The position numbers and the translations under genes were made by a program. 64,000 nt of DNA from Larkinella insperata. GTDB taxonomy: Bacteria > Bacteroidota > Bacteroidia > Cytophagales > Spirosomataceae. The stretch spans positions 1,674,001 to 1,738,000 of the forward strand of contig NZ_CP110973.1 of assembly GCF_026248825.1 (NCBI RefSeq), given 5' to 3'. This document shows positions 8,632-20,390 of the stretch, in pieces; position 1 is the first letter of the stretch; each line of letters opens with the position of its first letter. The notes below the pieces were generated by a model, which did no database searches, had not been told where the DNA came from, and was given only the letters and a program-made list of their open reading frames with translations.

Positions 8632-10158
8632 ATGACAACTGCAACAGCAACGAATACGGGTAAAATCACGCAAGTGATCGGCCCGGTTGTTGACGTGAGT
8701 TTTGAGGGCGAAGGGTCGCGGCTACCGGCGATTCTGGACGCTCTGGAAGTCACCAAAGCCAATGGCCAAAAAGTTATATTGGAATGCCAGCAACACCTTG
8801 GTGAAGACCGGGTTCGCACAATTTCGATGGACGCTACCGAGGGACTTGAACGCGGCATGACCGTAGAGCACCTGGGTACGCAGATCACCATGCCGACGGG
8901 CGACGGAATTCGCGGACGGTTGTTCAACGTCGTTGGTACGGCCATCGACGGTATTCCGCAGCCTCAAAGCACGGGCGGTTTGCCCATCCACCGGAACGCT
9001 CCGAAGTTTGAGGACCTCGCCACGTCAACCGAAGTACTTTTCACCGGGATTAAGGTTATCGACCTGCTCGAGCCCTACGCCAAAGGGGGTAAAATCGGTC
9101 TGTTCGGTGGTGCCGGTGTAGGAAAAACGGTATTGATTCAGGAATTGATCAATAACATCGCCAAAGCCTACTCGGGTCTGTCGGTATTTGCCGGTGTGGG
9201 TGAGCGAACCCGCGAAGGAAATGACCTGCTGCGCGAGATGATCGAAGCCGGCATTATCAAATACGGCGATGATTTCAAACACTCGATGGAAGAAGGTGGC
9301 TGGGATCTATCGAAAGTGGATTCAGACGCGTTGAAAGAAAGCCAGGCTACCTTCATCTTCGGACAGATGAACGAGCCCCCCGGAGCCCGCGCCCGCGTAG
9401 CCCTCTCAGGGCTGACCATTGCCGAGCACTTCCGTGACGGTGACGGTACGGGCCAGGGCCGTGACATTCTGTTCTTTATCGATAACATCTTCCGGTTCAC
9501 CCAAGCGGGTTCGGAGGTGTCGGCCCTCCTGGGCCGGATGCCGTCGGCCGTAGGGTATCAGCCTACGCTGGCTACGGAGATGGGTACGATGCAAGAACGC
9601 ATTACGTCAACCAAACGCGGTTCGATCACGTCGGTACAGGCCGTTTACGTACCTGCCGATGACTTGACTGACCCTGCTCCGGCTACGACGTTTGCCCACT
9701 TGGATGCCACAACGGTATTGAGCCGGAAAATTTCCGAGTTGGGAATCTACCCCGCCGTAGACCCGCTGGATTCAACCTCCCGGATTCTGACTGCCGAAAT
9801 TTTAGGTGATGAGCACTACAACACGGCTCAGCGTGTGAAGGAAATTCTGCAACGCTACAAAGAATTGCAGGATATCATCGCCATCCTTGGTATGGAAGAA
9901 CTTTCCGAAGAGGATAAAATGACGGTGAACCGGGCCCGCCGGGTACAACGCTTCCTGTCGCAACCCTTCTTCGTAGCGGAACAGTTTACGGGTCTGAAGG
10001 GCGTTCTGGTACCGATTGAGGAAACCATCCGTGGTTTTAACGAAATCATCGACGGTAAATGGGATCACCTGCCGGAAGCCGCTTTCAACCTGGTTGGAAC
10101 CATTGACGATGCCGCTGCTAAAGGCGAACGTCTGTTGAGAGAAGCCGCCGGAAAATAA
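8632..10158 (+). CDS. atpD: F1F0 ATP synthase subunit beta
   Basis: 508-residue catalytic subunit of the F1 head. Visible landmarks are the N-terminal beta-barrel (KITQVIGPVVDVSF), Walker A GGAGVGKT (159-166), the catalytic GERTREGND segment following it, ALSGLTIAEHFRD, and the C-terminal DELSEED-type loop, here EELSEED. The start gives a normal N-terminus and lies about 40 nt after a strong promoter. Only atpC follows; the remaining F1F0 genes (atpIBEFHAG) are not in the window. A split-off atpDC unit is common in Bacteroidota. The protein is slightly longer than the 460-480 residues usual in proteobacteria, which is ordinary for this phylum. Confidence 0.99.
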   Translation: MTTATATNTGKITQVIGPVVDVSFEGEGSRLPAILDALEVTKANGQKVILECQQHLGEDRVRTISMDATEGLERGMTVEHLGTQITMPTGDGIRGRLFNVVGTAIDGIPQPQSTGGLPIHRNAPKFEDLATSTEVLFTGIKVIDLLEPYAKGGKIGLFGGAGVGKTVLIQELINNIAKAYSGLSVFAGVGERTREGNDLLREMIEAGIIKYGDDFKHSMEEGGWDLSKVDSDALKESQATFIFGQMNEPPGARARVALSGLTIAEHFRDGDGTGQGRDILFFIDNIFRFTQAGSEVSALLGRMPSAVGYQPTLATEMGTMQERITSTKRGSITSVQAVYVPADDLTDPAPATTFAHLDATTVLSRKISELGIYPAVDPLDSTSRILTAEILGDEHYNTAQRVKEILQRYKELQDIIAILGMEELSEEDKMTVNRARRVQRFLSQPFFVAEQFTGLKGVLVPIEETIRGFNEIIDGKWDHLPEAAFNLVGTIDDAAAKGERLLREAAGK

Positions 10159-10261
10159 GTTGGATTAAAAGACAAGAGATGTGGGATAAAAGACATTTGT
10201 GATTCGTCACGGCGGTCTTTCGTCTCACCTCTTCCATCTTTCATCTTAAGCATACAAAATA

Positions 10262-10510
10262 ATGCATCTGGAAATCATTACACCGGATCGGAAAATCTTC
10301 GCCGGCGAAGCAACAGCGGTTACCTTTCCGGGCAGCGAAGGTCAGTTTCAGGTTCTGAACGACCACGCTCCCATCGTCAGCACGCTGGCCCGCGGACCGG
10401 TCACGGTAGCCACCAGCACTGGAACCCAGACGTTTACCGTAGATGGTGGCGTGGTGGAAGTGCTGAATAACAAAGTACTGGTTCTGGCGGAAGCCGTCAT
10501 TGCGGCCTAA
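10262..10510 (+). CDS. atpC: F1F0 ATP synthase subunit epsilon, short form
   Basis: 82 residues covering only the N-terminal beta-sandwich of epsilon: MHLEIITPDRKIFAGEATAV, then GSEGQFQVLNDHAPIVSTL and FTVDGGVVEVLNNKVLVLAE. The C-terminal helical hairpin that inhibits ATP hydrolysis in longer epsilons is absent, because the frame ends right after the sandwich. This subunit joins gamma to the c-ring in the central stalk. It lies 103 bp after atpD and is followed by a strong terminator, so it ends the transcription unit. Confidence 0.95.
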   Translation: MHLEIITPDRKIFAGEATAVTFPGSEGQFQVLNDHAPIVSTLARGPVTVATSTGTQTFTVDGGVVEVLNNKVLVLAEAVIAA

Positions 10511-10531
10511 ACCGTTCCGTATTGCCCTCCT

Positions 10532-10574
10532 AAACCCCCGAGAAGCCAGTGACGCTTCTCGGGGGTTTGTTTTT
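10532..10574 (+). terminator. Rho-independent terminator after atpC
   Basis: A perfect 15-bp inverted repeat, AAACCCCCGAGAAGC (10532-10546) and GCTTCTCGGGGGTTT (10554-10568), with a 7-nt loop and a following GTTTTTA run. It lies 22 bp after the atpC stop. On the other strand it also sits just after the stop of the NUDIX-type regulator (10580), so it may stop both convergent genes. Confidence 0.92.
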
Positions 10575-10579
10575 AGTGG

Positions 10580-11353
10580 CTATCCCTGCGGCTGAAAGCG
10601 GTACAGATACGGCGCTTTGTTGGCCGCACCCGTAAATTTCTTCTCCAGACGCTCCAGCACATTCAGCTCCAGCATTTTTTTCTGAAAATTGTTGCGGGCA
10701 AACGGTTTGTCAAAAATGGCTTCGTAAAGCTCCTGCAACTCCTTCATCGTGAACGTTTGCGGCAACAAATTGAAGGCAATCAGCTTTTGGTCAAGGTTCA
10801 GGCGCAGCGTTTCGAGCGCGTTGGCCACCATTTCGTTGTGGTCCATGATCATCGGCGGCAACTCCTTGATCGGACACCATTCGATAGACGCGTCCATTTC
10901 ACTCTTCTGAGGCACCACTTTGTTAATATCGACCAGCGCGTAATAACCAATTGACACAAACCGCCGGGTAATCCAGTCAAACTCTTTCTGATTGAACCAA
11001 TGATCCCTCAGTTTCTCCTGATTGAGCTGAACCAATCGCTCCAGGACTTGAAGGTTGGTTCGCTGGGCATCACCAAACACCCTGAATTGTTCCAGATAAA
11101 TGTCTTTAATACCGGTTCGTCCTTCCAAGATCCGGCGGGCCGCCTGGTCGATGTTCTCATCCTGGTAAATAAACCCCGCTGGCAGCGCCCAGAAGTCGCC
11201 CCTGAAATTCATCTTCGGAACCAGAACCTTAAGTTGTTTCTCCTGATAACCGAAGATGACGCAATCAATTGAAAGCTGCTGAATGTAGTTCTGTTCACTG
11301 GGCGCTTGCATAACCGGTCGGTTTCCGTCGATAATTGGGTTTAAACTTAGCAT
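10580..11353 (-). CDS. NUDIX-fold transcriptional regulator (NrtR/AraR-like) with degenerate Nudix box
   Basis: 257 residues. The N-terminal half is a Nudix fold (IDCVIFGYQEKQLKVLVPK, FWALPAGFIY) and residues about 165-250 form a winged-helix domain (TMKELQELYEAIFDKPFARN, FQKKMLELNVLERLEKKF). In the Nudix box G60, E66, R74 and G81 are kept, but the metal-binding glutamates of REUXEE are replaced (RILEGR, residues 74-79), so pyrophosphohydrolase activity is unlikely. This domain order plus a dead box is the pattern of NrtR/AraR-type regulators, where the Nudix fold senses a sugar or nucleotide ligand. It is divergent from the ThuA/sugar dehydrogenase and GH106 genes and probably controls them through the palindrome at 11539-11563; that link is inference. 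Confidence 0.85.
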   Translation of the reverse strand: MLSLNPIIDGNRPVMQAPSEQNYIQQLSIDCVIFGYQEKQLKVLVPKMNFRGDFWALPAGFIYQDENIDQAARRILEGRTGIKDIYLEQFRVFGDAQRTNLQVLERLVQLNQEKLRDHWFNQKEFDWITRRFVSIGYYALVDINKVVPQKSEMDASIEWCPIKELPPMIMDHNEMVANALETLRLNLDQKLIAFNLLPQTFTMKELQELYEAIFDKPFARNNFQKKMLELNVLERLEKKFTGAANKAPYLYRFQPQG

Positions 11354-11538
11354 TTCTTCACGTTTTACCCGTTAAGACCATTCTTCTTTCTAAAGGATCA
11401 GGGCCTTCTTACCCATCTTCTGCTCTTCCTACTTTTAGCCATTGAAAGCAGAAATTGGTAAAAATCCCTTTCCTGTTTCCATCAAATATCAAGTTCCCTT
11501 CATAAATAGCACTGTAAATATATCAAATTGAATTAATT

Positions 11539-11563
11539 TTATTGTCTCATAAATAGACAATAA
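11539..11563. promoter_or_regulatory. Candidate operator palindrome upstream of the ThuA/GH106 operon
   Basis: Perfect 9-bp inverted repeat TTATTGTCT (11539-11547), 7-nt spacer, AGACAATAA (11555-11563). It lies in the divergent region between the NUDIX-type regulator and the ThuA fusion gene, 15 bp upstream of a TACATTTG -7 match at 11578-11585. The size and symmetry suit a homodimeric winged-helix repressor such as the adjacent regulator. Binding is inferred. Confidence 0.6.
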
Positions 11564-11577
11564 CAATTTTTATTTTT

Positions 11578-11585
11578 TACATTTG
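11578..11585 (+). promoter_or_regulatory. -7 promoter element for the ThuA/GH106 operon
   Basis: TACATTTG matches the bacteroidete -7 consensus TAnnTTTG exactly and lies 27 bp before the preferred ATG at 11613. No TTG is found at the ideal 19-21 bp upstream, so the promoter may depend on an activator or be weak. Its position right after the palindrome at 11539-11563 suits regulation by a protein bound there. Confidence 0.5.
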
Positions 11586-11612
11586 TTCATCTTCGTGAAC
11601 GACTCTATTAAG

Positions 11613-14600
11613 ATGAAAACAAACATTTTCAAACTCGCAGCCCTGCTTTACGGATTAGGGTTGCTGCTTCATTCTGCTTTAGCCCAATCTCCCGCCCGCA
11701 ACGTCCTTGTCTTCAGCAAGACAGCTGCCTTTCGTCACCAATCTATCGAAGCGGGCAAGAAGGCGCTTGCCAAAATGGGGGGCGAAAAGGGCTTTAAGGT
11801 GAATTTTACCGAAGAAGCAAACCAGTTTACCGAAGGCAACCTAAAAAAATACAACACTGTTATTTTTCTCAACACAACGGGTGATGTCCTAAACAACGAG
11901 CAGCAGTCGGCCTTTGAGCGCTACATTCAGGCCGGTGGTGGTTACGTAGGCATTCATGCCGCTACCGACACCGAATACGAATGGCCCTGGTACGGTAAGC
12001 TGGCGGGTGCTTATTTTTTAGACCATCCCATGACGCCGAGCAATGTGCAGAAAGGCAAATTTATCGTTGCGATGAAAAGCCATTGGGCGACGCAGGGAAT
12101 GCCCGATACCTTTGAGCGAACCGACGAATTTTACAGCTTCAAAAATATTTCTCCCAAAATCAACGTTCTCCTGACCATTGACGAAAAGAGCTACATCGGC
12201 GGTAAGAACCCTGATTTCCACCCCATGAGCTGGTACCAGGAGTACGACGGTGGACGGGCCTTCTACACGGCCATGGGCCACACCGACGAAACTTTCTCCG
12301 AACCGCTATTTCTCAATCACCTCTGGGCCGGCATCCAATATACCACCGGGGGCAATGCGCCCAAAACGCTGGATTTCTCGAAGGCCCGACCCGAAGAAAA
12401 CCGGTTTACCAAAGTTGTTCTTCAGGAGAAACTGGACGAACCGATGGAGCTCAGCGTCCTGGACGACAGCCGGGTTCTGTTGATCCAGCGCAAGGGGGAA
12501 GTACGCCTTTACAACACCAAAACGAAGGAACTCAAAACCATCGCTACCATTCCGGTGAGCGTTAAGTATGTGTCCAAAGAAGGAAAAGAGTCGATGGGGG
12601 AAGATGGTCTGCTGGGTTTGAACAAAGACCCCGACTTTGCCCAGAACCACTGGATCTACCTGTATTACTCCGTACCGGAAGAGCCGAAAAACGTATTGGC
12701 CCGCTTCGAGCTGCGCGGAGATGAACTGGTCATGGAGTCGAAAAAAGTGCTGCTGGAAGTACCGACCCAGCGCGAAGAGTGCTGCCATACGGGCGGTTCG
12801 ATTGCCTGGGACCGGGCCGGTAACTTGTACCTCTCCACGGGCGACAACACCAATCCCCACGGCTCTAACGGCTTTAGTCCCAGCGACGAACGGGAAGGCC
12901 GCAGCGCCTGGGATGCGCAGAAATCATCGGCCAATACCAATGATCTGCGGGGTAAAATAATCCGGATTAAACCCCAGCCCGACGGCACGTACACCATTCC
13001 GGAAGGCAATCTTTTCCCGAAAGGCACCCCGAAAACCCGCCCGGAAATCTACACGATGGGCCATCGCAACCCCTTCCGTATTTCGGTCGATCCGAAAACC
13101 GGCTATCTGTACTGGGGTGAAGTAGGGCCCGATGCCGCCAAACCGGATTCAGCCCGTGGCCCGGCCGGACACGATGAAGTTGGGCAGGCCCGTAAGGCGG
13201 GCAATTTCGGCTGGCCGCATTTCGTGGGCGACAACAAAGCCTACCACAAATACGATTTTGCCGCCAGCAAATCCCTCGAGAAATGGGATGTGAACGCGCC
13301 AACCAACAACTCGCCCAATAATACGGGCCTGAACGTGTTGCCCCCCGCGCAAAAGGCGTTTATCTGGTACCCGTATGACGGCTCACCCGAGTTTCCGCTG
13401 GTGGGGGCCGGTGGGAGGAATGCCATGGCGGGCCCCGTGTATCACGCCGATGCGTTCGCGAAGGCCCCCCGGGCTTTTCCCAAGTACTACGACGGCAAAC
13501 TGCTGACCTACGACTGGATGCGGGGCTGGGTTATGGCGGTAACGATGGATCAGGAAGGCAACTTTCAATCGATGGAGCGCTTCATGCCGAGCTATAAATT
13601 TTCCAATCCGATGGACATGGAGTTTGCCGCGAACGGTGATCTGTACATGCTTGAATACGGTTCGGGCTGGTTCACGGCCAACGACGACGCCCGATTGATC
13701 CGGATTGAATACAACGGAGGAAACCGCCAGCCGCAGGTTCAGGTTGCGGCCAATAAAATGGGTGGATCGGCTCCCTTAGCGCTGAAGCTCAACGCCAAAG
13801 GAACAACCGACGCCGACGGTGACGCCCTGACCTATTCCTGGAAAATCACCTCCAAGAATGGTTTCGCTCAGGTTATTAATTCGTCCGACGCCAATCTGAC
13901 GCTGGGCAAAGCCGGTGTTTACAAAGCAACCCTGACCGTCAACGACGGCAAAGGCGGAGTGGCTTCCCGGTCGCTGGATATTTCCGTGGGGAACGAACCG
14001 CCGGTGTTGAGTCTGGACATGCCCGGTGCCAACAAATCGTTTTACCTGGCCAACAAACCGTTTCCATATGATGTCAAGGTAAGCGACAAAGAAGACGGCA
14101 CCCTGGCCAAAGGCATTGACCCCGAACGGGTTGCGGTAAACATCGATTACCTGGCCGAAGGCTACGATCAGATCGCGATTGCGCAGGGACACCGGTCGGC
14201 CGACGCGGGGGCGCTGCTGGCAACCGGTAAAAAACTTCTCGAAGCAAGTGATTGCAAAGCGTGCCACAGCCTGACTAAGAAATCCATCGGACCGGCCTAC
14301 GCGGATGTTGCCAAAAAATACAAAGGTGATAACACGGCGCTGGAAAGACTGGCGAAGAAAGTCATCACGGGCGGAGGAGGTGTCTGGGGAGAAACGCCGA
14401 TGTCGGCCCACCCACAACTGTCCACCGCCGATGCCGCCGAGATGGTCAAGTACGTTCTGAGCGTATCAGGTGAAGCCGCCAATAGCAATTCCTTACCAGT
14501 GAAGGGCACTTATGCGGCTAAAATTCCGGCGGGAGATAAAGGCAAAGGAGTTTACATTGTGCGCGCTTCCTACGAAGACAAAGGGGCCAAAGGACTCCCC

Positions 14601-15065
14601 CCGCTGCGCTCGGAGCAGACGCTCGTACTCCGTAATGCAGCCATTGACGTACACGGCTTTGACACCTACGATAACGTCAATAAGATGTCTTTCGGGGGCA
14701 ACAACCTCGCCATTCCGGCCAAGTCGGGCGCCAGTATGAGTCTCAAACAAATTGATCTGCAAGGCGTATCAGCATTTCGGATTATGGCAACAGCCCCCAA
14801 ACCGCAGCTTAATGCTTCAGGCGGCAAGATCGAATTACGACTGGATAGTCCGACGGGTAAGCTCCTGGGCGAATCCGCGTTTCTGGAACCTTCTGATAAA
14901 CTGGATTTCAAACCATCGGAGCTGACCATTCCCGTCAAGCTACCCGCTCCATCCGACAAAAAACCGCACGATGTATACGTGGTCTTCGTCAATCCCAACC
15001 AGGCGCTCGGAAGCCTGATGGTGGTCATGAGTCTTGAAGCCGTCCTTGATTCTAGCGCCCAGTAA
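11613..15065 (+). CDS. Multidomain ThuA / PQQ-type sugar dehydrogenase / PKD / cytochrome c protein
   Basis: 1150 residues from ATG 11613; an upstream TTG start at 11583 lacks support. A signal peptide (MKTNIFKLAALLYGLGLLLHS) leads into a ThuA-like glutamine-amidotransferase-fold domain (about 25-245, NVLVFSKTAAFRHQSI, GGGYVGIHAATDTEYEWPWY). A six-bladed glucose/sorbosone dehydrogenase-like propeller spans about 265-690 (GGSIAWDRAGNLYLSTGDN, MGHRNPFRISVDPKTGYLYW), then a PKD domain (about 700-790), a class I cytochrome c with CKACH (C881-H885) and a likely Met ligand in ETPMSAHP, and a C-terminal beta-rich domain resembling a carbohydrate-binding module. It is probably a periplasmic or surface sugar dehydrogenase with a built-in electron acceptor. 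First gene of a unit with the GH106-like enzyme. Confidence 0.88.
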   Translation: MKTNIFKLAALLYGLGLLLHSALAQSPARNVLVFSKTAAFRHQSIEAGKKALAKMGGEKGFKVNFTEEANQFTEGNLKKYNTVIFLNTTGDVLNNEQQSAFERYIQAGGGYVGIHAATDTEYEWPWYGKLAGAYFLDHPMTPSNVQKGKFIVAMKSHWATQGMPDTFERTDEFYSFKNISPKINVLLTIDEKSYIGGKNPDFHPMSWYQEYDGGRAFYTAMGHTDETFSEPLFLNHLWAGIQYTTGGNAPKTLDFSKARPEENRFTKVVLQEKLDEPMELSVLDDSRVLLIQRKGEVRLYNTKTKELKTIATIPVSVKYVSKEGKESMGEDGLLGLNKDPDFAQNHWIYLYYSVPEEPKNVLARFELRGDELVMESKKVLLEVPTQREECCHTGGSIAWDRAGNLYLSTGDNTNPHGSNGFSPSDEREGRSAWDAQKSSANTNDLRGKIIRIKPQPDGTYTIPEGNLFPKGTPKTRPEIYTMGHRNPFRISVDPKTGYLYWGEVGPDAAKPDSARGPAGHDEVGQARKAGNFGWPHFVGDNKAYHKYDFAASKSLEKWDVNAPTNNSPNNTGLNVLPPAQKAFIWYPYDGSPEFPLVGAGGRNAMAGPVYHADAFAKAPRAFPKYYDGKLLTYDWMRGWVMAVTMDQEGNFQSMERFMPSYKFSNPMDMEFAANGDLYMLEYGSGWFTANDDARLIRIEYNGGNRQPQVQVAANKMGGSAPLALKLNAKGTTDADGDALTYSWKITSKNGFAQVINSSDANLTLGKAGVYKATLTVNDGKGGVASRSLDISVGNEPPVLSLDMPGANKSFYLANKPFPYDVKVSDKEDGTLAKGIDPERVAVNIDYLAEGYDQIAIAQGHRSADAGALLATGKKLLEASDCKACHSLTKKSIGPAYADVAKKYKGDNTALERLAKKVITGGGGVWGETPMSAHPQLSTADAAEMVKYVLSVSGEAANSNSLPVKGTYAAKIPAGDKGKGVYIVRASYEDKGAKGLPPLRSEQTLVLRNAAIDVHGFDTYDNVNKMSFGGNNLAIPAKSGASMSLKQIDLQGVSAFRIMATAPKPQLNASGGKIELRLDSPTGKLLGESAFLEPSDKLDFKPSELTIPVKLPAPSDKKPHDVYVVFVNPNQALGSLMVVMSLEAVLDSSAQ

Positions 15066-15155
15066 GTGACCTCCTGGAAAGCCCGTACCTGCTCATTTCA
15101 CCATACCAGGAATGAGGAGTTTCTTAAAGTCTTCTAACTCGTTAACCTGATTGTT

Positions 15156-18482
<3,327 letters not shown>

Positions 18483-18533
18483 ATCTTTGTTTCACCCTAA
18501 AATGCAAATCGTTTTACTTAACTCTATTTAACC

Positions 18534-18914
18534 ATGAAAAAAGGTAGCCTTTTTCTTTTCGTTTTCTTTCTGGGCCTCACCTTCCGGGGCTTCTCACAAG
18601 CACCCGCTCCCGAAGACTTCTTTGCCGGAAAGTGGGAAATCGTCATCACGGGAACACCGAACGGCGATGCCAAATTCATAACAAACCTTGTCCGAAAAGA
18701 CGGTAAGCTCACCGGTGAAATGGCCGATCCCACCGACGCCACCAAGGAGAAAATACCGCTGACCAAAATTGAAGAGAGTTCCGACAAACTATCCCTCTAC
18801 TTCACGGCGCAGGGCTACGATGTTAACGTCGATCTGGCGAAAGTCGACGATGACAACCTCAAAGGTTCCCTGATGAATATGTTTGATGCTAAAGCCAAGC
18901 GCCTGAAAGAGTAA
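18534..18914 (+). CDS. Small secreted protein, lipocalin-like, unknown function
   Basis: 126 residues with signal peptide MKKGSLFLFVFFLGLTFRGFSQ. The mature part reads as a single antiparallel beta-barrel: FAGKWEIVITGTPNGDAKFI, then VRKDGKLTGEMAD, DKLSLYFTAQGYDVNVDLAKVD. The opening G-K-W-E-I plus regular strand spacing suggests a calycin-type fold common in small Bacteroidota secreted proteins, but I cannot name a family. It lies 51 bp after the GH106-like gene and before a terminator, so it is the last gene of that operon; a ligand-binding accessory for released sugar or aglycone is conceivable. Confidence 0.75.
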   Translation: MKKGSLFLFVFFLGLTFRGFSQAPAPEDFFAGKWEIVITGTPNGDAKFITNLVRKDGKLTGEMADPTDATKEKIPLTKIEESSDKLSLYFTAQGYDVNVDLAKVDDDNLKGSLMNMFDAKAKRLKE

Positions 18915-18942
18915 ACGAACGCATTTTTGACACAGGTTACGG

Positions 18943-18976
18943 ACAGGGCGGTGAACAATCACCGCCCTGTGTTTTG
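18943..18976 (+). terminator. Rho-independent terminator ending the GH106 operon
   Basis: Perfect 12-bp inverted repeat ACAGGGCGGTGA (18943-18954) and TCACCGCCCTGT (18959-18970) with a 4-nt loop, followed by GTTTTGT. It lies 28 bp after the stop of the small secreted protein. Confidence 0.88.
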
Positions 18977-19580
18977 TCCGGCCTTTTCGATTCGCAATTC
19001 AGGCAGAAAACCAAACTGGTAGAGAATGGGCAGAAGAGAAAAAACCATGACACACTCTTTACTACTGACGGCCATCTCAGAAAAAGGTAACACTAAGTTT
19101 TATGGGGCTGATGACCAAAACTGTAGCCTCATAAATCTGGAAAACAGCTTTGTTGTCTGAAAATCCCTCAGGAACTGATTAGTCCGGGCAACAAGTGCGG
19201 CAAATATGCCGTGTTTATCGAGTGAAGTTAGGTTTACTGAATTTTTCGTGAGCTGAAACTGGCAGGCCACAAGCTAAAAGACAAGCAGGAAGATCTGTCC
19301 CCCTGCCTTTTGCCCCTCAGGGCCTTAACCCCGTTGGCAGGGGAAACAATTACACCAGTTTCCTTAAGCTGGCCGAATTAGTTTTCAGGTGGCTAGTACC
19401 CAGTAGATTATAAATAAGCAGAAGAGCGCATAAGCCAGATCAAATAGAATAATCTAATCTCTGAAAGGGGTTACCTATCGCGCAAAATACAAACGACAAA
19501 ACTTTTCCTAGCGGTTTTGAAGAATGTTCAATAGAGGCAGTTAGTCTTGGAGACTGATAGTTACTTCATTATGATCAGGC
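18977..19580. other. Gene-free 0.6-kb region, possible decayed sequence
   Basis: No convincing ORF on either strand, and the stretch is A/T-richer than its surroundings. Short coding-like fragments appear in changing frames on the plus strand (for example FRELKLAGHKLKDKQ near 19250-19290), each interrupted by stops. A hairpin with one mismatch, TATGGGGCT (19101-19109) and AGCCTCATA (19125-19133), is present. It may be the remnant of a lost gene or small mobile element; no terminal repeats or target duplications were seen. Confidence 0.4.
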
Positions 19581-20240
19581 CTACAAATCCGCAATCACCG
19601 TAATCCCGCCTTTCGTTTTCTCGCCAATTTTCACTTTGACATCGGCATCTAGCGGCAGGAAGAGGTCGACCCGGGAGCCGAACTTAATGAAGCCCAGTTC
19701 GTGGCCCTGCTGCACCTGCTGGCCTTCTTTGGCATACCAGACAATCCGCCGGGCCAGCGCCCCGGCAATCTGGCGCAACAAGATTTCCGCGCCGTTTTTA
19801 GCCCGGATTACCACCGAGGTCCGTTCGTTTTCCGTACTTGATTTCGGATGCCAGGCCACCAGGTATTTGCCGGGGTAGTATTTTACGTATTGAACCGTAC
19901 CCGTAACCGGATGGAAATTAATGTGCACGTTCAGGGGCGACATGAAAATAGACACCTGCCGACGCGGCTCCTTGAAATATTCCGGCTCGTTGACTTCTTC
20001 GATCACGACCACCGTACCGTCGCAGGGCGAAATCACGTGCTGGTCGTTGAGCGGAGTAGACCGGCGGGGCTTGCGAAAAAACTGGAGAATCAGCAGAAAC
20101 AGCACCAGACTGATTGCCAACACCAAGGTGATCGCCGTTTCGTTGCCATTGAACAGGTACGAAACAGACAAAATGTTGACTGCCAGCAGAATCAATACAG
20201 TCCAGAATAAAATTTGGTATCCTTCCTTGTGGATGGTCAT
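19581..20240 (-). CDS. psd: Phosphatidylserine decarboxylase proenzyme
   Basis: 219 residues, matching the short (archaeal/Bacteroidota-type) PSD family. Two N-terminal membrane segments (about 9-29 and 34-52, ILFWTVLILLAVNILSV and ALVLAISLVLFLLIL) precede the catalytic domain. The segment ISPCDGTVVVIEE and the histidines in MSPLNVHINFHPV are family hallmarks. The self-cleavage site is the G-S of LGFIKFGSRVD (G188-S189), where the serine becomes the pyruvoyl cofactor and splits the chain into beta and a short alpha subunit. It converts phosphatidylserine to phosphatidylethanolamine at the inner membrane. Downstream of gdhA on the same strand, but a hairpin separates them. Confidence 0.95.
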   Translation of the reverse strand: MTIHKEGYQILFWTVLILLAVNILSVSYLFNGNETAITLVLAISLVLFLLILQFFRKPRRSTPLNDQHVISPCDGTVVVIEEVNEPEYFKEPRRQVSIFMSPLNVHINFHPVTGTVQYVKYYPGKYLVAWHPKSSTENERTSVVIRAKNGAEILLRQIAGALARRIVWYAKEGQQVQQGHELGFIKFGSRVDLFLPLDADVKVKIGEKTKGGITVIADL

Positions 20241-20284
20241 ACGTGTGGAAAATCAGTTGCGACGTAGAAAGCGGAGTTGGAGCG

Positions 20285-20316
20285 TGAAGGTACGAAACAA
20301 ACGCCATTGCCTCCAA
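20285..20316 (-). promoter_or_regulatory. Possible promoter of psd
   Basis: On the minus strand TTG (20316-20314), a 21-bp spacer and TACCTTCA (20292-20285) give a partial match to the bacteroidete -33/-7 pair. The -7 half lacks the final TTG, so this is a weak call. The start codon is at 20240. Confidence 0.35.
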
Positions 20317-20351
20317 TTCGAACCAATACATTCCCCACCCTACCCAGAAAC

Positions 20352-20380
20352 GGTTCCAGCCCGGTTGGCGGGCTGGAACC
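20352..20380 (-). terminator. Stem-loop after glutamate dehydrogenase
   Basis: Perfect 12-bp inverted repeat GGTTCCAGCCCG (20352-20363) and CGGGCTGGAACC (20369-20380) with a 5-nt loop, 10 bp beyond the gdhA stop on the minus strand. The following minus-strand bases (GTTTCTGGG) are only weakly U-rich, so termination may be partial, with read-through to psd. Confidence 0.65.
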
Positions 20381-20390
20381 AAATTCGAAA

